DNA from: Sphaerotilus sp.
GTDB taxonomy: Bacteria; Pseudomonadota; Gammaproteobacteria; Burkholderiales; Burkholderiaceae_C
Direction of reading: 5' to 3'
NCBI RefSeq assembly: GCF_013299175.1
Contig: NZ_JAAFKF010000022.1
Span: 1-43,595 of the forward strand
DNA: 43,595 nucleotides
The notes beneath the pieces are model-generated. The model saw only the letters and a list, made by a program, of their open reading frames with translations, was not told where the DNA came from and ran no database searches. Below are positions 33,946 through 41,048 of this stretch, in pieces. Position 1 is the stretch's first letter, and the number at the start of each line of letters is the position of its first letter. Made by a program: the position numbers and the translations under genes.

Positions 33946-33974
33946 AAATTAACCAACTAGGTTTTAGTTGTCAA
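33946..33974 (-). promoter_or_regulatory. mqsRA promoter with embedded MqsA-like operator
   Basis: On the minus strand TTGACA (33974-33969), a 17-base spacer and TAATTT (33951-33946) form a near-consensus sigma-70 promoter. The spacer contains overlapping dyads, AACTA-N5-TAGTT (33955-33969) and AACC-N5-GGTT (33951-33963), resembling the AACCT/AGGTT sites of MqsA, so bound antitoxin would block RNA polymerase. Confidence 0.75.
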
Positions 33975-34242
33975 GTGGGTTCATGGGCGAGTCGGTCATC
34001 GCCCGGTACACACCCAGCCTGGTGCACTCCCGCGCCGAGGGGCGCGCGGTGCACAGGCCCGGTTGCGGCGCACTGGCGACGGGCAATGGTCGGCACGCCT
34101 CGATGTAGAACGACAGACCCGTCTCCAGCGCATCGACCGCCTGCAACAGCGCCTCGTCTTCATCGGCGCCGAATGTGATGACTTCGGGTTCTATCGACGC
34201 GGCAACTATTCTGACGTGGGGGGCGGCCAGCCAGCAACGCAT
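33964..34242 (-). pseudogene. HicB-like antitoxin remnant (N-terminally truncated)
   Basis: The 92-residue frame contains EPEVITFGADEDEALLQAVD, then ALETGLSFYIEACRPLPVAS and near the end RECTRLGVYRAM. These match the internal and C-terminal blocks of HicB-family antitoxins. The first part (MRCWLAAPHVRIVAAS) does not match the usual N-terminal strand, and no HicA toxin gene flanks it. It appears to be the surviving 3' part of a lost hicAB pair, cut at its 5' side where the AT-rich segment begins. The stop overlaps the mqsRA promoter region. A functional short protein cannot be excluded. Confidence 0.6.
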
Positions 34243-34284
34243 CGGCCAACGCTGGCTGTTTTTGTTTCATCGCAGTGCTGCAAC

Positions 34285-36462
34285 TTATTTTATTATGCCA
34301 TAGGATATTTTTCTAATTTTCCCCCAATACCAACCACCGTCCTTTCGCCATGCGTCAGTGACATATATATTGTCATCTTTATCTACAGTCATTCCGAACA
34401 AGGCCAAGAATGATGCCGAGCCACCAACCCCATCAACCGTCTCGTTGTTTACGATGGCGCCACCGCCTGCAATTGTTGAAACAATACCATTTGCAGAAAT
34501 CATTCTAACTTTAAGATTCCCTGAATCAGCAACGTACATGTTTCCTTTGCTGTCAATAGCAACAGCAGTAGGATTCTTGAAAGATGCGATCGATGCTGGG
34601 CCATCCAAGAATCCAGCAACACCGGACCCTGCCACTGTCGCCACATAACCATCTGGAGAAATTTTTCTAACTACATGATTACCATTATCAGCCACATAAA
34701 TGTTTCCATTTTGATCAACCGTCATACCAGATAAAGACTCGAAATTAAACGAAGCAGCTACACCTTGGCCATTGGCAAATCCAGTCGAATTTGATCCAGC
34801 CAAAATTAAGGTTGAGCCATCTGGCTTAATTTTTGCAATGTAATTTCTTTCAATCAGGTCACCATTACCAGCATTGGCCGTGTATACCGATCCATCAGGG
34901 CCAACAGCAATCCCAACTGGACCATTAAACTTGACGCCGTTATAGCTGATCACACCATATGGATATTTACAATATCCAAAAGTCTGCGCCTTTGAATTGA
35001 CACCCGTTAGCTTGTCTATAATATTATAACCAGTATCAGCGACGTAAACCTCACCGTCACGACCCACAGCGACAGAGTACGGATTCAACATGTATGCACA
35101 ATCAACGTATCCACTATTTATATTAAAAAATGCAGAAACGATCCCATTTTTTGCAACTTTATGCACTGAATGTTGATGGATGTCTGCGCCATAAATACTC
35201 CCGTCCGAACCCATCGATATTCCAAATAATTGCATATATTGATACTGGGCATGCGTGGAAACATTCCAGCCGTAACTAGAGGGACTGTTTTGAACAGTCA
35301 CCACCCTGCTCGCATCAATCACCACTCCACCATTCGCCTCCGTATCCGTCTTGACCGTCACCACCTTGCTCTCAGCCGCCCCACCCGGCGTACAGACCAC
35401 GGTGAAGCCCGTGGCCGTCCGGTTGGTGGGGGTCTGGCAGGTGGCGTCGGCGATGGAGAGGACGGAGGTTAGGGGGAGGTTTTGGCCGGTGATGGTGAAT
35501 GTTGTCGCTTGACTCAGATTTGCAACCGCAGGCGAGACCCCGGAGACACTAGCGATTACCGGCGGTGAACACACCCCGACCAGATCTAGTTCAGTTCCGT
35601 TTGTGCAAGCACTGGCGTCAGCAACCCGGAAATAATAATCATCATATATTTCCAAAAAAGAAATAAAATAACTGCGCCATATTTTACTGGCTCGCTCATT
35701 ATACAGCTTAAATGCAGCATCGTATTTCTCATCCCTCTTCTCGTTTGCGGCTTTTTCAAGCTCCATTGAAGCGACCATCGCCTTCAATCCCTGAACACCA
35801 ATATCAATTCCAGCATTAACCTTTTTTGTAACGGGATCAGGTACACCATCAAGCGCTGTATGCAACAAGCCAAAAATTGTTATGTAATATCTGTACACAA
35901 TCAATAACTTATCTTTCTCCGTCAAAGTTAGATATACATTCCCGGAAGCATCAAGAACTTTGGCCGCCACATCAAATGCATCACTAATTTTACCATTTTT
36001 CTGTATTTTTGAAATTTCTTTTATATTATCAAAAAAGAATGCACCACAATCAAAAACAAAACCAGATATTGCATCCGAATAATCGACTTCTCCCGTTATA
36101 GCCAGAACATCATCAAGAACATATATAGCTTTCACGCACTTTGCATATGAAGTAGCAATCTGCGTTCCACTTTTGAATAAACTACCCCGCCCACTATCGG
36201 AAACAAACGCCTTAAGCTCTTTTGTCAAATTGGATGGTCTCCCCACCTTAGGAAGCGGTATAGCAAGAGTAGAAAAATCAACAGCCAATTCACCTGAAAT
36301 TGAAATTGACTCCAACAACCAATCGAAAGTAGCACCTGGATCATTCGTGAAAAAAGTACTTAAATCATTTTCATTTTTAATTGTTAAATTTAACGCAGCA
36401 CTCGCAGAAGAAAACAAAAAATTTCTCTTTCTTTGAATTTCTTGCAAATCAACACTGCGCAA
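34285..36462 (-). CDS. NHL-repeat/TIG protein, probable 3' part of a split lipoprotein gene
   Basis: A 725-residue reading frame with no ATG, no signal peptide and only a TTG at its head; the frame is open for a further 15 codons upstream, overlapping the preceding lipoprotein gene. Residues 1-295 are a helical region of unknown family with a possible two-cysteine end (CTNG, GVCSPP). Residues about 302-390 form an IPT/TIG-type immunoglobulin domain (ATTFTITGQNLPLTSVLSIA, TGFTVVCTPGG). Residues 400-725 form an NHL-type propeller with repeats such as GDIYVADTGYN-like VYVADTGYN, NIYVADNGNHVVRKI and NMYVADSGNLKVRMI. The gene is AT-rich except for the TIG segment. It should be an extracellular binding or adhesion protein if expressed as a fusion. 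Confidence 0.75.
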   Translation of the reverse strand: MRSVDLQEIQRKRNFLFSSASAALNLTIKNENDLSTFFTNDPGATFDWLLESISISGELAVDFSTLAIPLPKVGRPSNLTKELKAFVSDSGRGSLFKSGTQIATSYAKCVKAIYVLDDVLAITGEVDYSDAISGFVFDCGAFFFDNIKEISKIQKNGKISDAFDVAAKVLDASGNVYLTLTEKDKLLIVYRYYITIFGLLHTALDGVPDPVTKKVNAGIDIGVQGLKAMVASMELEKAANEKRDEKYDAAFKLYNERASKIWRSYFISFLEIYDDYYFRVADASACTNGTELDLVGVCSPPVIASVSGVSPAVANLSQATTFTITGQNLPLTSVLSIADATCQTPTNRTATGFTVVCTPGGAAESKVVTVKTDTEANGGVVIDASRVVTVQNSPSSYGWNVSTHAQYQYMQLFGISMGSDGSIYGADIHQHSVHKVAKNGIVSAFFNINSGYVDCAYMLNPYSVAVGRDGEVYVADTGYNIIDKLTGVNSKAQTFGYCKYPYGVISYNGVKFNGPVGIAVGPDGSVYTANAGNGDLIERNYIAKIKPDGSTLILAGSNSTGFANGQGVAASFNFESLSGMTVDQNGNIYVADNGNHVVRKISPDGYVATVAGSGVAGFLDGPASIASFKNPTAVAIDSKGNMYVADSGNLKVRMISANGIVSTIAGGGAIVNNETVDGVGGSASFLALFGMTVDKDDNIYVTDAWRKDGGWYWGKIRKISYGIIK

Positions 36463-36473
36463 TGAAATTGGCT

Positions 36474-37352
36474 TTACTGAATTATCTTGATTAATACTAA
36501 GGAATATTTTTTGATTTCATCATCACTAAATTTATTCCAATCTGCGCTTCCAAACAAAGCACCGCCTCGCGAGTTAACTTGACCAGCAATTCGATCCAAG
36601 TCCGCATTGATCTGAGAATCGGAAAAAACAACCCGTCGAACCAATTTATTACCGGGATTTCCATTGTAAAATTTACTTACTCGATCGATTGTGGAGGTAA
36701 ATGAGTAGTCAAAAACCTCGATGCCACGCGCAACAGATGCCATGAATGCCGAATCAGCGTAGCGTAGCTTTACTGCCTCAAAAATACTACTTCCTGCCGG
36801 TATTTTATTTAGCGCAGCCATTTCAAGCACCCGCCGCACATCAACAGCAAAAGCACTTAGCTCGGGATCTTTATTGCCAATAAAATCAACTAGCAAGTTC
36901 TTATTCACCACTAGAACACCTGCCAGCGCACTATTCGCCTGATCAACAGAAATACCATCAGAAGCCATCTTCCCCGAAATAATCGTTGTAAAAGGCGTGA
37001 TCAAATCATAAATACCAGGAACAGCCCGCATAGTATAAGCAGATCGGCCCACATCAAAAGGACGATCTTTATCAACTGCACTAGATGGAACATAAGCTAA
37101 CAGTTGACAACCATCTCCGCTTTTATTTTTTATCTTATAAACCCCATCATCACCAGTTACAGTTGATTCTTCGCTAGAATCAAAAACCCCATTTTTATTA
37201 CAATCCCAGAATACTGTGGCGCCTTTGATGTATCCATCAATAACCCTTCCAGAAATATCAGTCAACCCGTTGCCATCACTTCCTCCACCACCGCAGCCAG
37301 CAATTAAGGTTGCAACAGCAATAGACACAGCCCGAATACCAAATTTTTTCAT
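36474..37352 (-). CDS. AT-rich lipoprotein, probable 5' part of the split NHL gene
   Basis: A 292-residue reading frame with a lipoprotein signal (VSIAVATLIAGC, Cys20) and a GGGG tail. Residues about 30-90 resemble a carboxypeptidase-regulatory/beta-sandwich domain (VIDGYIKGATVFWDCNKNGVFDS). The rest has no family I recognise. The start at 37352 has GGAGAG six bases upstream. The last recognisable codons are Lys-Lys in an A6 run (36512-36507 on the minus strand); after it only 10 residues precede the stop. A one-base shift back in this run joins it in phase with the next frame to give about 1,022 residues, so the two frames are probably one gene. Confidence 0.8.
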   Translation of the reverse strand: MKKFGIRAVSIAVATLIAGCGGGGSDGNGLTDISGRVIDGYIKGATVFWDCNKNGVFDSSEESTVTGDDGVYKIKNKSGDGCQLLAYVPSSAVDKDRPFDVGRSAYTMRAVPGIYDLITPFTTIISGKMASDGISVDQANSALAGVLVVNKNLLVDFIGNKDPELSAFAVDVRRVLEMAALNKIPAGSSIFEAVKLRYADSAFMASVARGIEVFDYSFTSTIDRVSKFYNGNPGNKLVRRVVFSDSQINADLDRIAGQVNSRGGALFGSADWNKFSDDEIKKYSLVLIKIIQ

Positions 37353-37600
37353 AGAAACTCTCCACAGCAAAAGTCAGACATTTATTGGACAACAACGACA
37401 GCCACGAAAATTCCACCGCATCAGCATCCGAAGCGGTGATCATCAGAAAACCAAGGGATTAATTGCGCAGCCACACGCCGCATCGGCGCTGACCGCAAGA
37501 ACCCTCCCCCTGATGCGACCGCCTAGCCCGAGAACCGCAGGGTTCCGCGTACCGGCATGTACTTGTTATGAGAAATTTGCACGAATCCTACCGACGCACT

Positions 37601-37618
37601 TGTCCACTTCAGTGGACA
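37601..37618. promoter_or_regulatory. Palindrome upstream of the HTH-NBR1 gene, site 1
   Basis: TGTCCACT-TC-AGTGGACA, a perfect 8-bp-arm dyad about 100 bases upstream of the ATG at 37720. Confidence 0.55.
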
Positions 37619-37650
37619 GATCCACAAAAAATTCACACTCTCTTTACAAA

Positions 37651-37666
37651 TGTGCAAAATTGCACA
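37651..37666. promoter_or_regulatory. Palindrome upstream of the HTH-NBR1 gene, site 2
   Basis: TGTGCAA-AA-TTGCACA, a perfect 7-bp-arm dyad about 54 bases upstream of the ATG at 37720, close to where a promoter would lie; a further TTGCAC half-site is near 37577. Autoregulation by the encoded XRE protein is a reasonable inference. Confidence 0.6.
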
Positions 37667-37719
37667 CTTGGCAGGGTCACGCATGCCACGGCACAAAACA
37701 TCACGGGGAGAGGCCCTCA

Positions 37720-38412
37720 ATGAACCTGCACACACCGAGCAGAGGCTCGCCGATCCAGGCACTGGTCCAGCGCACGCGGCATGAACTGGCGCTGTCGATG
37801 TCCGACCTCGCCGACAAGGCTGGCATCACGCGCTCGCACCTGTATTCGCTGCTGAACGGCACCACCCGCGACCCGTCCGTTCACACGCTGACGCGGCTGT
37901 CGGGGGCGCTGCATGTCTCGCCGATCGTGCTGCTGCGCCACTACCTCCACGGCCACCGCCACGCCACGGACCCTCGGGAAGCGCCCGCCTGCGTCGTCCG
38001 CAGCCAGACCACCCCAGGCGACTCGGTGGCCTTCATCCCCCACGCACCCACGCCCGATCCATCGCTGATCGCACCGGGAGAGACGTTCACCCAGACCTGG
38101 ACGCTGCAGAACGTCGGCAACGTCGCGTGGCGGGCGCGAAGCCTGGTTCGGCTGGATGAAGAACTGGTCATCGCCCGGCGCGTCGGCACGCAGCTCGAAG
38201 CGGTGGCCGACGCCCACCTGCGCTGCCACACCGCGAGCACACCCCTGCCCGACACGCCGCCCGGTCAGCCGGTGACGCTCAGCCTCGACTTCACCGCACC
38301 CTGCCGCAGCGGCACCTTCACGACGGTCTGGCACATGCGCGATGAACGCGGGCAGGCGTCGTTTCCTAGGGATTTTTTCTTGCAAACGGTCGTCACGGTG
38401 ATCGGGTTCTGA
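37720..38412 (+). CDS. XRE-type HTH protein with NBR1-like Ig domain
   Basis: A 230-residue protein with two parts. Residues 10-75 are a lambda-repressor-like HTH (ALSMSDLADKAGITRSHLYS, LLNGTTRDPSVHTLTRLS). Residues about 98-228 resemble the four-tryptophan/NBR1-like immunoglobulin domain known from the eukaryotic autophagy receptor NBR1 and from bacteria: IAPGETFTQTWTLQNVGNVA followed by W, and later SGTFTTVWHMRDERGQASF with a terminal FFLQTVVTV strand. In bacteria this domain is sometimes fused to HTH units; the ligand is unknown. GGGGAGAGG precedes the ATG. The gene is monocistronic, its upstream dyads suggest autoregulation, and its GC-rich codon use differs from the AT-rich neighbour. 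Confidence 0.78.
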   Translation: MNLHTPSRGSPIQALVQRTRHELALSMSDLADKAGITRSHLYSLLNGTTRDPSVHTLTRLSGALHVSPIVLLRHYLHGHRHATDPREAPACVVRSQTTPGDSVAFIPHAPTPDPSLIAPGETFTQTWTLQNVGNVAWRARSLVRLDEELVIARRVGTQLEAVADAHLRCHTASTPLPDTPPGQPVTLSLDFTAPCRSGTFTTVWHMRDERGQASFPRDFFLQTVVTVIGF

Positions 38413-38443
38413 GCCGCTCCGGGCGGTGATCTCCGTGCCCGCC

Positions 38444-40111
38444 TCACCCCCGCACGTCGTCCAGCCCCCCCACCCGCGACGGCCGCAACCGCGTCTTCGC
38501 CAGCGCCCCCGCCGGCTCCAGGATCGGGTACGCGATCGAGCAGATGTGCGAGTTGATGCGCTTCAGGTCGCTGATCAGGTCGAGGTGCAGCGAACTCGTC
38601 TCGATGCTGTCGGCGGTGTTGTCCTTGAGCCGCCCGAGGTGGTTGGCCGCATAACTGTGCTCCAGCTCCCGGAAGCGCGCCTTCTCCTCCAGCAGCTTCT
38701 GGGCGTCCCGCGGATGGCCGTCCAGGAACACGCTCATGCCCAGCCGCAGGTTCGCCATCAGCCGCTCGTGCAGGTGGATGATCTCGGCCATGCCGGCGTC
38801 CGAGAAGCGGCGCTGCTTGAGGATCTTCTTGTCCTCGATGTCCTGCAGCACGCGCTCGATGATGTCGCCGATCTGCTCCATGTTGATGGTGAACGAGACG
38901 ATTTCGGTCCACCGCTGGCTCTCGCGCTCGGACAGCGGCTGGCGGGAAATGCGCGTGAGGTAGAGCTTGATCGCGGTGTAGAGCGCGTCCACCACGTCGT
39001 CCATCTGGCGCAGCCGCTCGGCCTGGTCGAGGTCGTTGTCGCGCAGCACGGGCTGGATGCCGCTGAGCATGGTCTCGACCGCATCGGCTTGCCGCAACGC
39101 CTCGCGGGCGGCGCAGCTCAACGCCAGCGACGGCGAGGTCAGCACCAGCGGGTCGAGGTGGCGCGGGGTGCGGCCGTCGGTGAGCGGGGGCGTGACCATC
39201 CAGCGTTCCAGCAGGCGGGCGAGCGGTCCCGTCAGCGGCACGAACAGCAGCGCCTGCACCGCGTTGAAGGCCAGGTTGAACAGCACCACCTGCAGCAGCA
39301 CCTCGTGAACACCACGCTGCAACCAGACATGGAACACCCCCATGCACGGCGCCGCCACCGCGCACGCCAGACCGCGCAGCACCAGCGACCCCATCGGCAG
39401 CCGCCGCGTCGCCACGTCCGAGCGTGACACCGACAGCACCGCCACCAGCGCCCGCCCCAGGTTCGCCCCCAGCACCAGCCCGAGTGCGGTCGCCACCGGC
39501 ACCATGCCCTCCTGCGCCAGCGTGCCCACCAGCAGCACCACCGCCAGACTCGAATACGACACGATCGCGAGCACTGCGCCGACCATCAGCTCCAGCGTCA
39601 GGTCGTTCGGCAGCGTCACCAGCAATGCGCGCACCAGCGGCGCCTCGACCAGCGGGCGCGTGCTCTCGACGATGAGCTGCAGCGCCAGCGTGATCAGGCC
39701 GAGTCCGATGGCGATCTGGCCGACCCGCCCGGTGCTGGTCTTTTCGCGGGACAGGTGCAGCACCACGCCGCAGAAGATCAGCGCCGGCGACAACCACGAC
39801 AGGTCGAAGGAGTACACCAGCGCCATCACGCTCGTGCCCACGTCCGCGCCCAGCATCACGACCAGCGCGGGCGCCGTCGCCACCAGCCCCTGCCCGACGA
39901 AGGACGACACGATCAGCGCGGTGGCCGTGCTCGACTGCACCACGCACGTCACCGCCGCCCCGGCCAGCATCGCCCCCGGCCAGGTCGCCATGCTCAGCGC
40001 CAGCAGCCGGCGCAGGCTTTCGCCAAACAGCCGCAGCACGCCGGTGCGGACGATCTGCGTCGCCCAGATCAGCAGGGCAATCGCGGCGAACAGGTTGAGC
40101 AGGTGGAGCAT
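38444..40111 (-). CDS. Na/Pi-cotransporter family protein with PhoU-like domain
   Basis: A 555-residue membrane protein. The N-terminal half (about residues 1-300) has the two Na/Pi repeats of the NptA/YjbB family: the first carries the motif VVQSSTATALIVSS (Gln59-Ser60-Ser61); the second has VSYSSLAVVLL, with tyrosine in place of the usual glutamine (Tyr186). The C-terminal 230 residues are a helical PhoU-like regulatory domain (MDDVVDALYTAIKLYLTRIS, NMEQIGDIIERVLQDIEDKK). It is expected to move phosphate with sodium across the inner membrane. The gene is monocistronic and divergent from the GntR gene. The exact substrate is not certain from sequence. Confidence 0.85.
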   Translation of the reverse strand: MLHLLNLFAAIALLIWATQIVRTGVLRLFGESLRRLLALSMATWPGAMLAGAAVTCVVQSSTATALIVSSFVGQGLVATAPALVVMLGADVGTSVMALVYSFDLSWLSPALIFCGVVLHLSREKTSTGRVGQIAIGLGLITLALQLIVESTRPLVEAPLVRALLVTLPNDLTLELMVGAVLAIVSYSSLAVVLLVGTLAQEGMVPVATALGLVLGANLGRALVAVLSVSRSDVATRRLPMGSLVLRGLACAVAAPCMGVFHVWLQRGVHEVLLQVVLFNLAFNAVQALLFVPLTGPLARLLERWMVTPPLTDGRTPRHLDPLVLTSPSLALSCAAREALRQADAVETMLSGIQPVLRDNDLDQAERLRQMDDVVDALYTAIKLYLTRISRQPLSERESQRWTEIVSFTINMEQIGDIIERVLQDIEDKKILKQRRFSDAGMAEIIHLHERLMANLRLGMSVFLDGHPRDAQKLLEEKARFRELEHSYAANHLGRLKDNTADSIETSSLHLDLISDLKRINSHICSIAYPILEPAGALAKTRLRPSRVGGLDDVRG

Positions 40112-40141
40112 GGCGGACCCGATTGCACACGGTTGCGGCCG

Positions 40142-40151
40142 GTGTATACAC
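40142..40151. promoter_or_regulatory. GTGTATACAC palindrome at the gntR promoter
   Basis: A perfect 10-bp palindrome. Its TATACA part can serve as a -10 element for TTGCAC (40123-40128) at 16-base spacing, so a protein bound here would block the gntR gene. TGTATAC recurs before the ABC importer genes at 41027-41033. Confidence 0.55.
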
Positions 40152-40194
40152 TGGAATGAACACCCCGGAATGCAACGTACACCCGCGATCGCCC

Positions 40195-40932
40195 ATGCGC
40201 CATAGCCCGCCCCTGATGCCGAACCCCCTGGACGCGCCGGCGGCCACGGCGGAGGATCACCCCACCAGCGCCACGCAGCGCATCGTCGATGCCATCACCA
40301 CCGCCATCGTCGAGCGCCGCCTCATGCCCGGCACCAAGCTGGCCGAGCAGCCGATCGCCGACATCTTCAAGGTCTCGCGCACCCTGGTCCGCCAGGCGCT
40401 GATGCAGCTCAGCCGCGACCGCCTCATCACGCTGGAGCCAGCGCGCGGTGCGTTCGTGGCGCAACCGAGCGTCGGGGAGGCGCGGCAGGTGTTCGCCGTG
40501 CGGCAGATGCTGGAAACCGCGCTCATCCGCCAGCTCGCCGCCCAGATCACGCCCGCGCAAGTCGAGGAGCTGCGCGCCCACCTCGTTGCTGAACGCGAGG
40601 CCGTGTTGCGCACCGACGTGCCGGGGCGCACGCGGCTGCTGGCGGATTTCCATGTGGTGCTGGCCCGTCAACTGGGCAATGAGGTGCTGGCGCAACTGCT
40701 CACCGACCTGCTCTCGCGCTCGTCGCTGATCTCGCTGATGTACCAGTCCTCGCACTCGGCCGAGCACTCGCAGGCAGAGCATGTGGCGATCGTCGAGGCG
40801 CTGGCCCGCCACGACGCCGACGCCGCCGTCGCCCTGATGGCGGACCACATCGGCAGCGTGGAGCGCAATCTCAGCCTGAACCCGCGCATCCACGATCTGG
40901 CCAGCGCGTTGGTCCCGTCGCCGTCGGGGTGA
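40195..40932 (+). CDS. GntR family regulator (FadR/FCD subfamily)
   Basis: A 245-residue regulator. The winged helix-turn-helix (about residues 20-85) reads IVDAITTAIVERRLMPGTKL, then IADIFKVSRTLVRQALMQLS. The FCD effector domain (about 95-225) has the metal-ligand histidines expected for the group: DFHVVLARQLGN, EHVAIVEALARHDAD and MADHIGSVERNL. These proteins bind small organic acids and control adjacent uptake or catabolic genes. The start is uncertain: ATGs at 40156, 40195 and 40216 are in frame, and the one at 40156 lies at the predicted transcription start. It precedes the ABC importer operon on the same strand, with a TGTATAC element in front of each. Confidence 0.87.
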   Translation: MRHSPPLMPNPLDAPAATAEDHPTSATQRIVDAITTAIVERRLMPGTKLAEQPIADIFKVSRTLVRQALMQLSRDRLITLEPARGAFVAQPSVGEARQVFAVRQMLETALIRQLAAQITPAQVEELRAHLVAEREAVLRTDVPGRTRLLADFHVVLARQLGNEVLAQLLTDLLSRSSLISLMYQSSHSAEHSQAEHVAIVEALARHDADAAVALMADHIGSVERNLSLNPRIHDLASALVPSPSG

Positions 40933-41027
40933 TCCGCGCCGGAGGGACGGCGCGGGGCAAGGGTTCGACCCGATCGCAGAAGGGTTTTCTGGCACGCAAA
41001 CTGCTTTCCCGAATTGTCCACCAAACT

Positions 41028-41033
41028 GTATAC
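41028..41033. promoter_or_regulatory. GTATAC element upstream of the ABC importer operon
   Basis: TGTATAC (41027-41033) repeats the core of the gntR promoter palindrome, 16 bases before the substrate-binding protein start. The match is short and so weak on its own. Confidence 0.35.
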
Positions 41034-41048
41034 GATCCGGAACACACC

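Larger units (their letters stand above)
37353..37719. other. Intergenic region between divergent genes with two dyads
   Basis: The 367-base gap separates the AT-rich lipoprotein gene (minus) from the HTH-NBR1 gene (plus). Base composition changes from AT-rich to mixed across it. I see no convincing protein-coding frame. It contains the two palindromes listed separately and an extra TTGCAC half-site near 37577. Confidence 0.6.

Noticed and set aside
33964..34242. Intact HicB antitoxin
   Set aside because: The N-terminal strand is missing and there is no hicA, so it was called a remnant.
36501..36520. Programmed -1 ribosomal frameshift in the NHL lipoprotein gene
   Set aside because: The slip site is C-AAA-AAA, not a perfect X-XXY-YYZ, and I see no clear stimulatory hairpin; simple frameshift, phase variation or base error is more likely.
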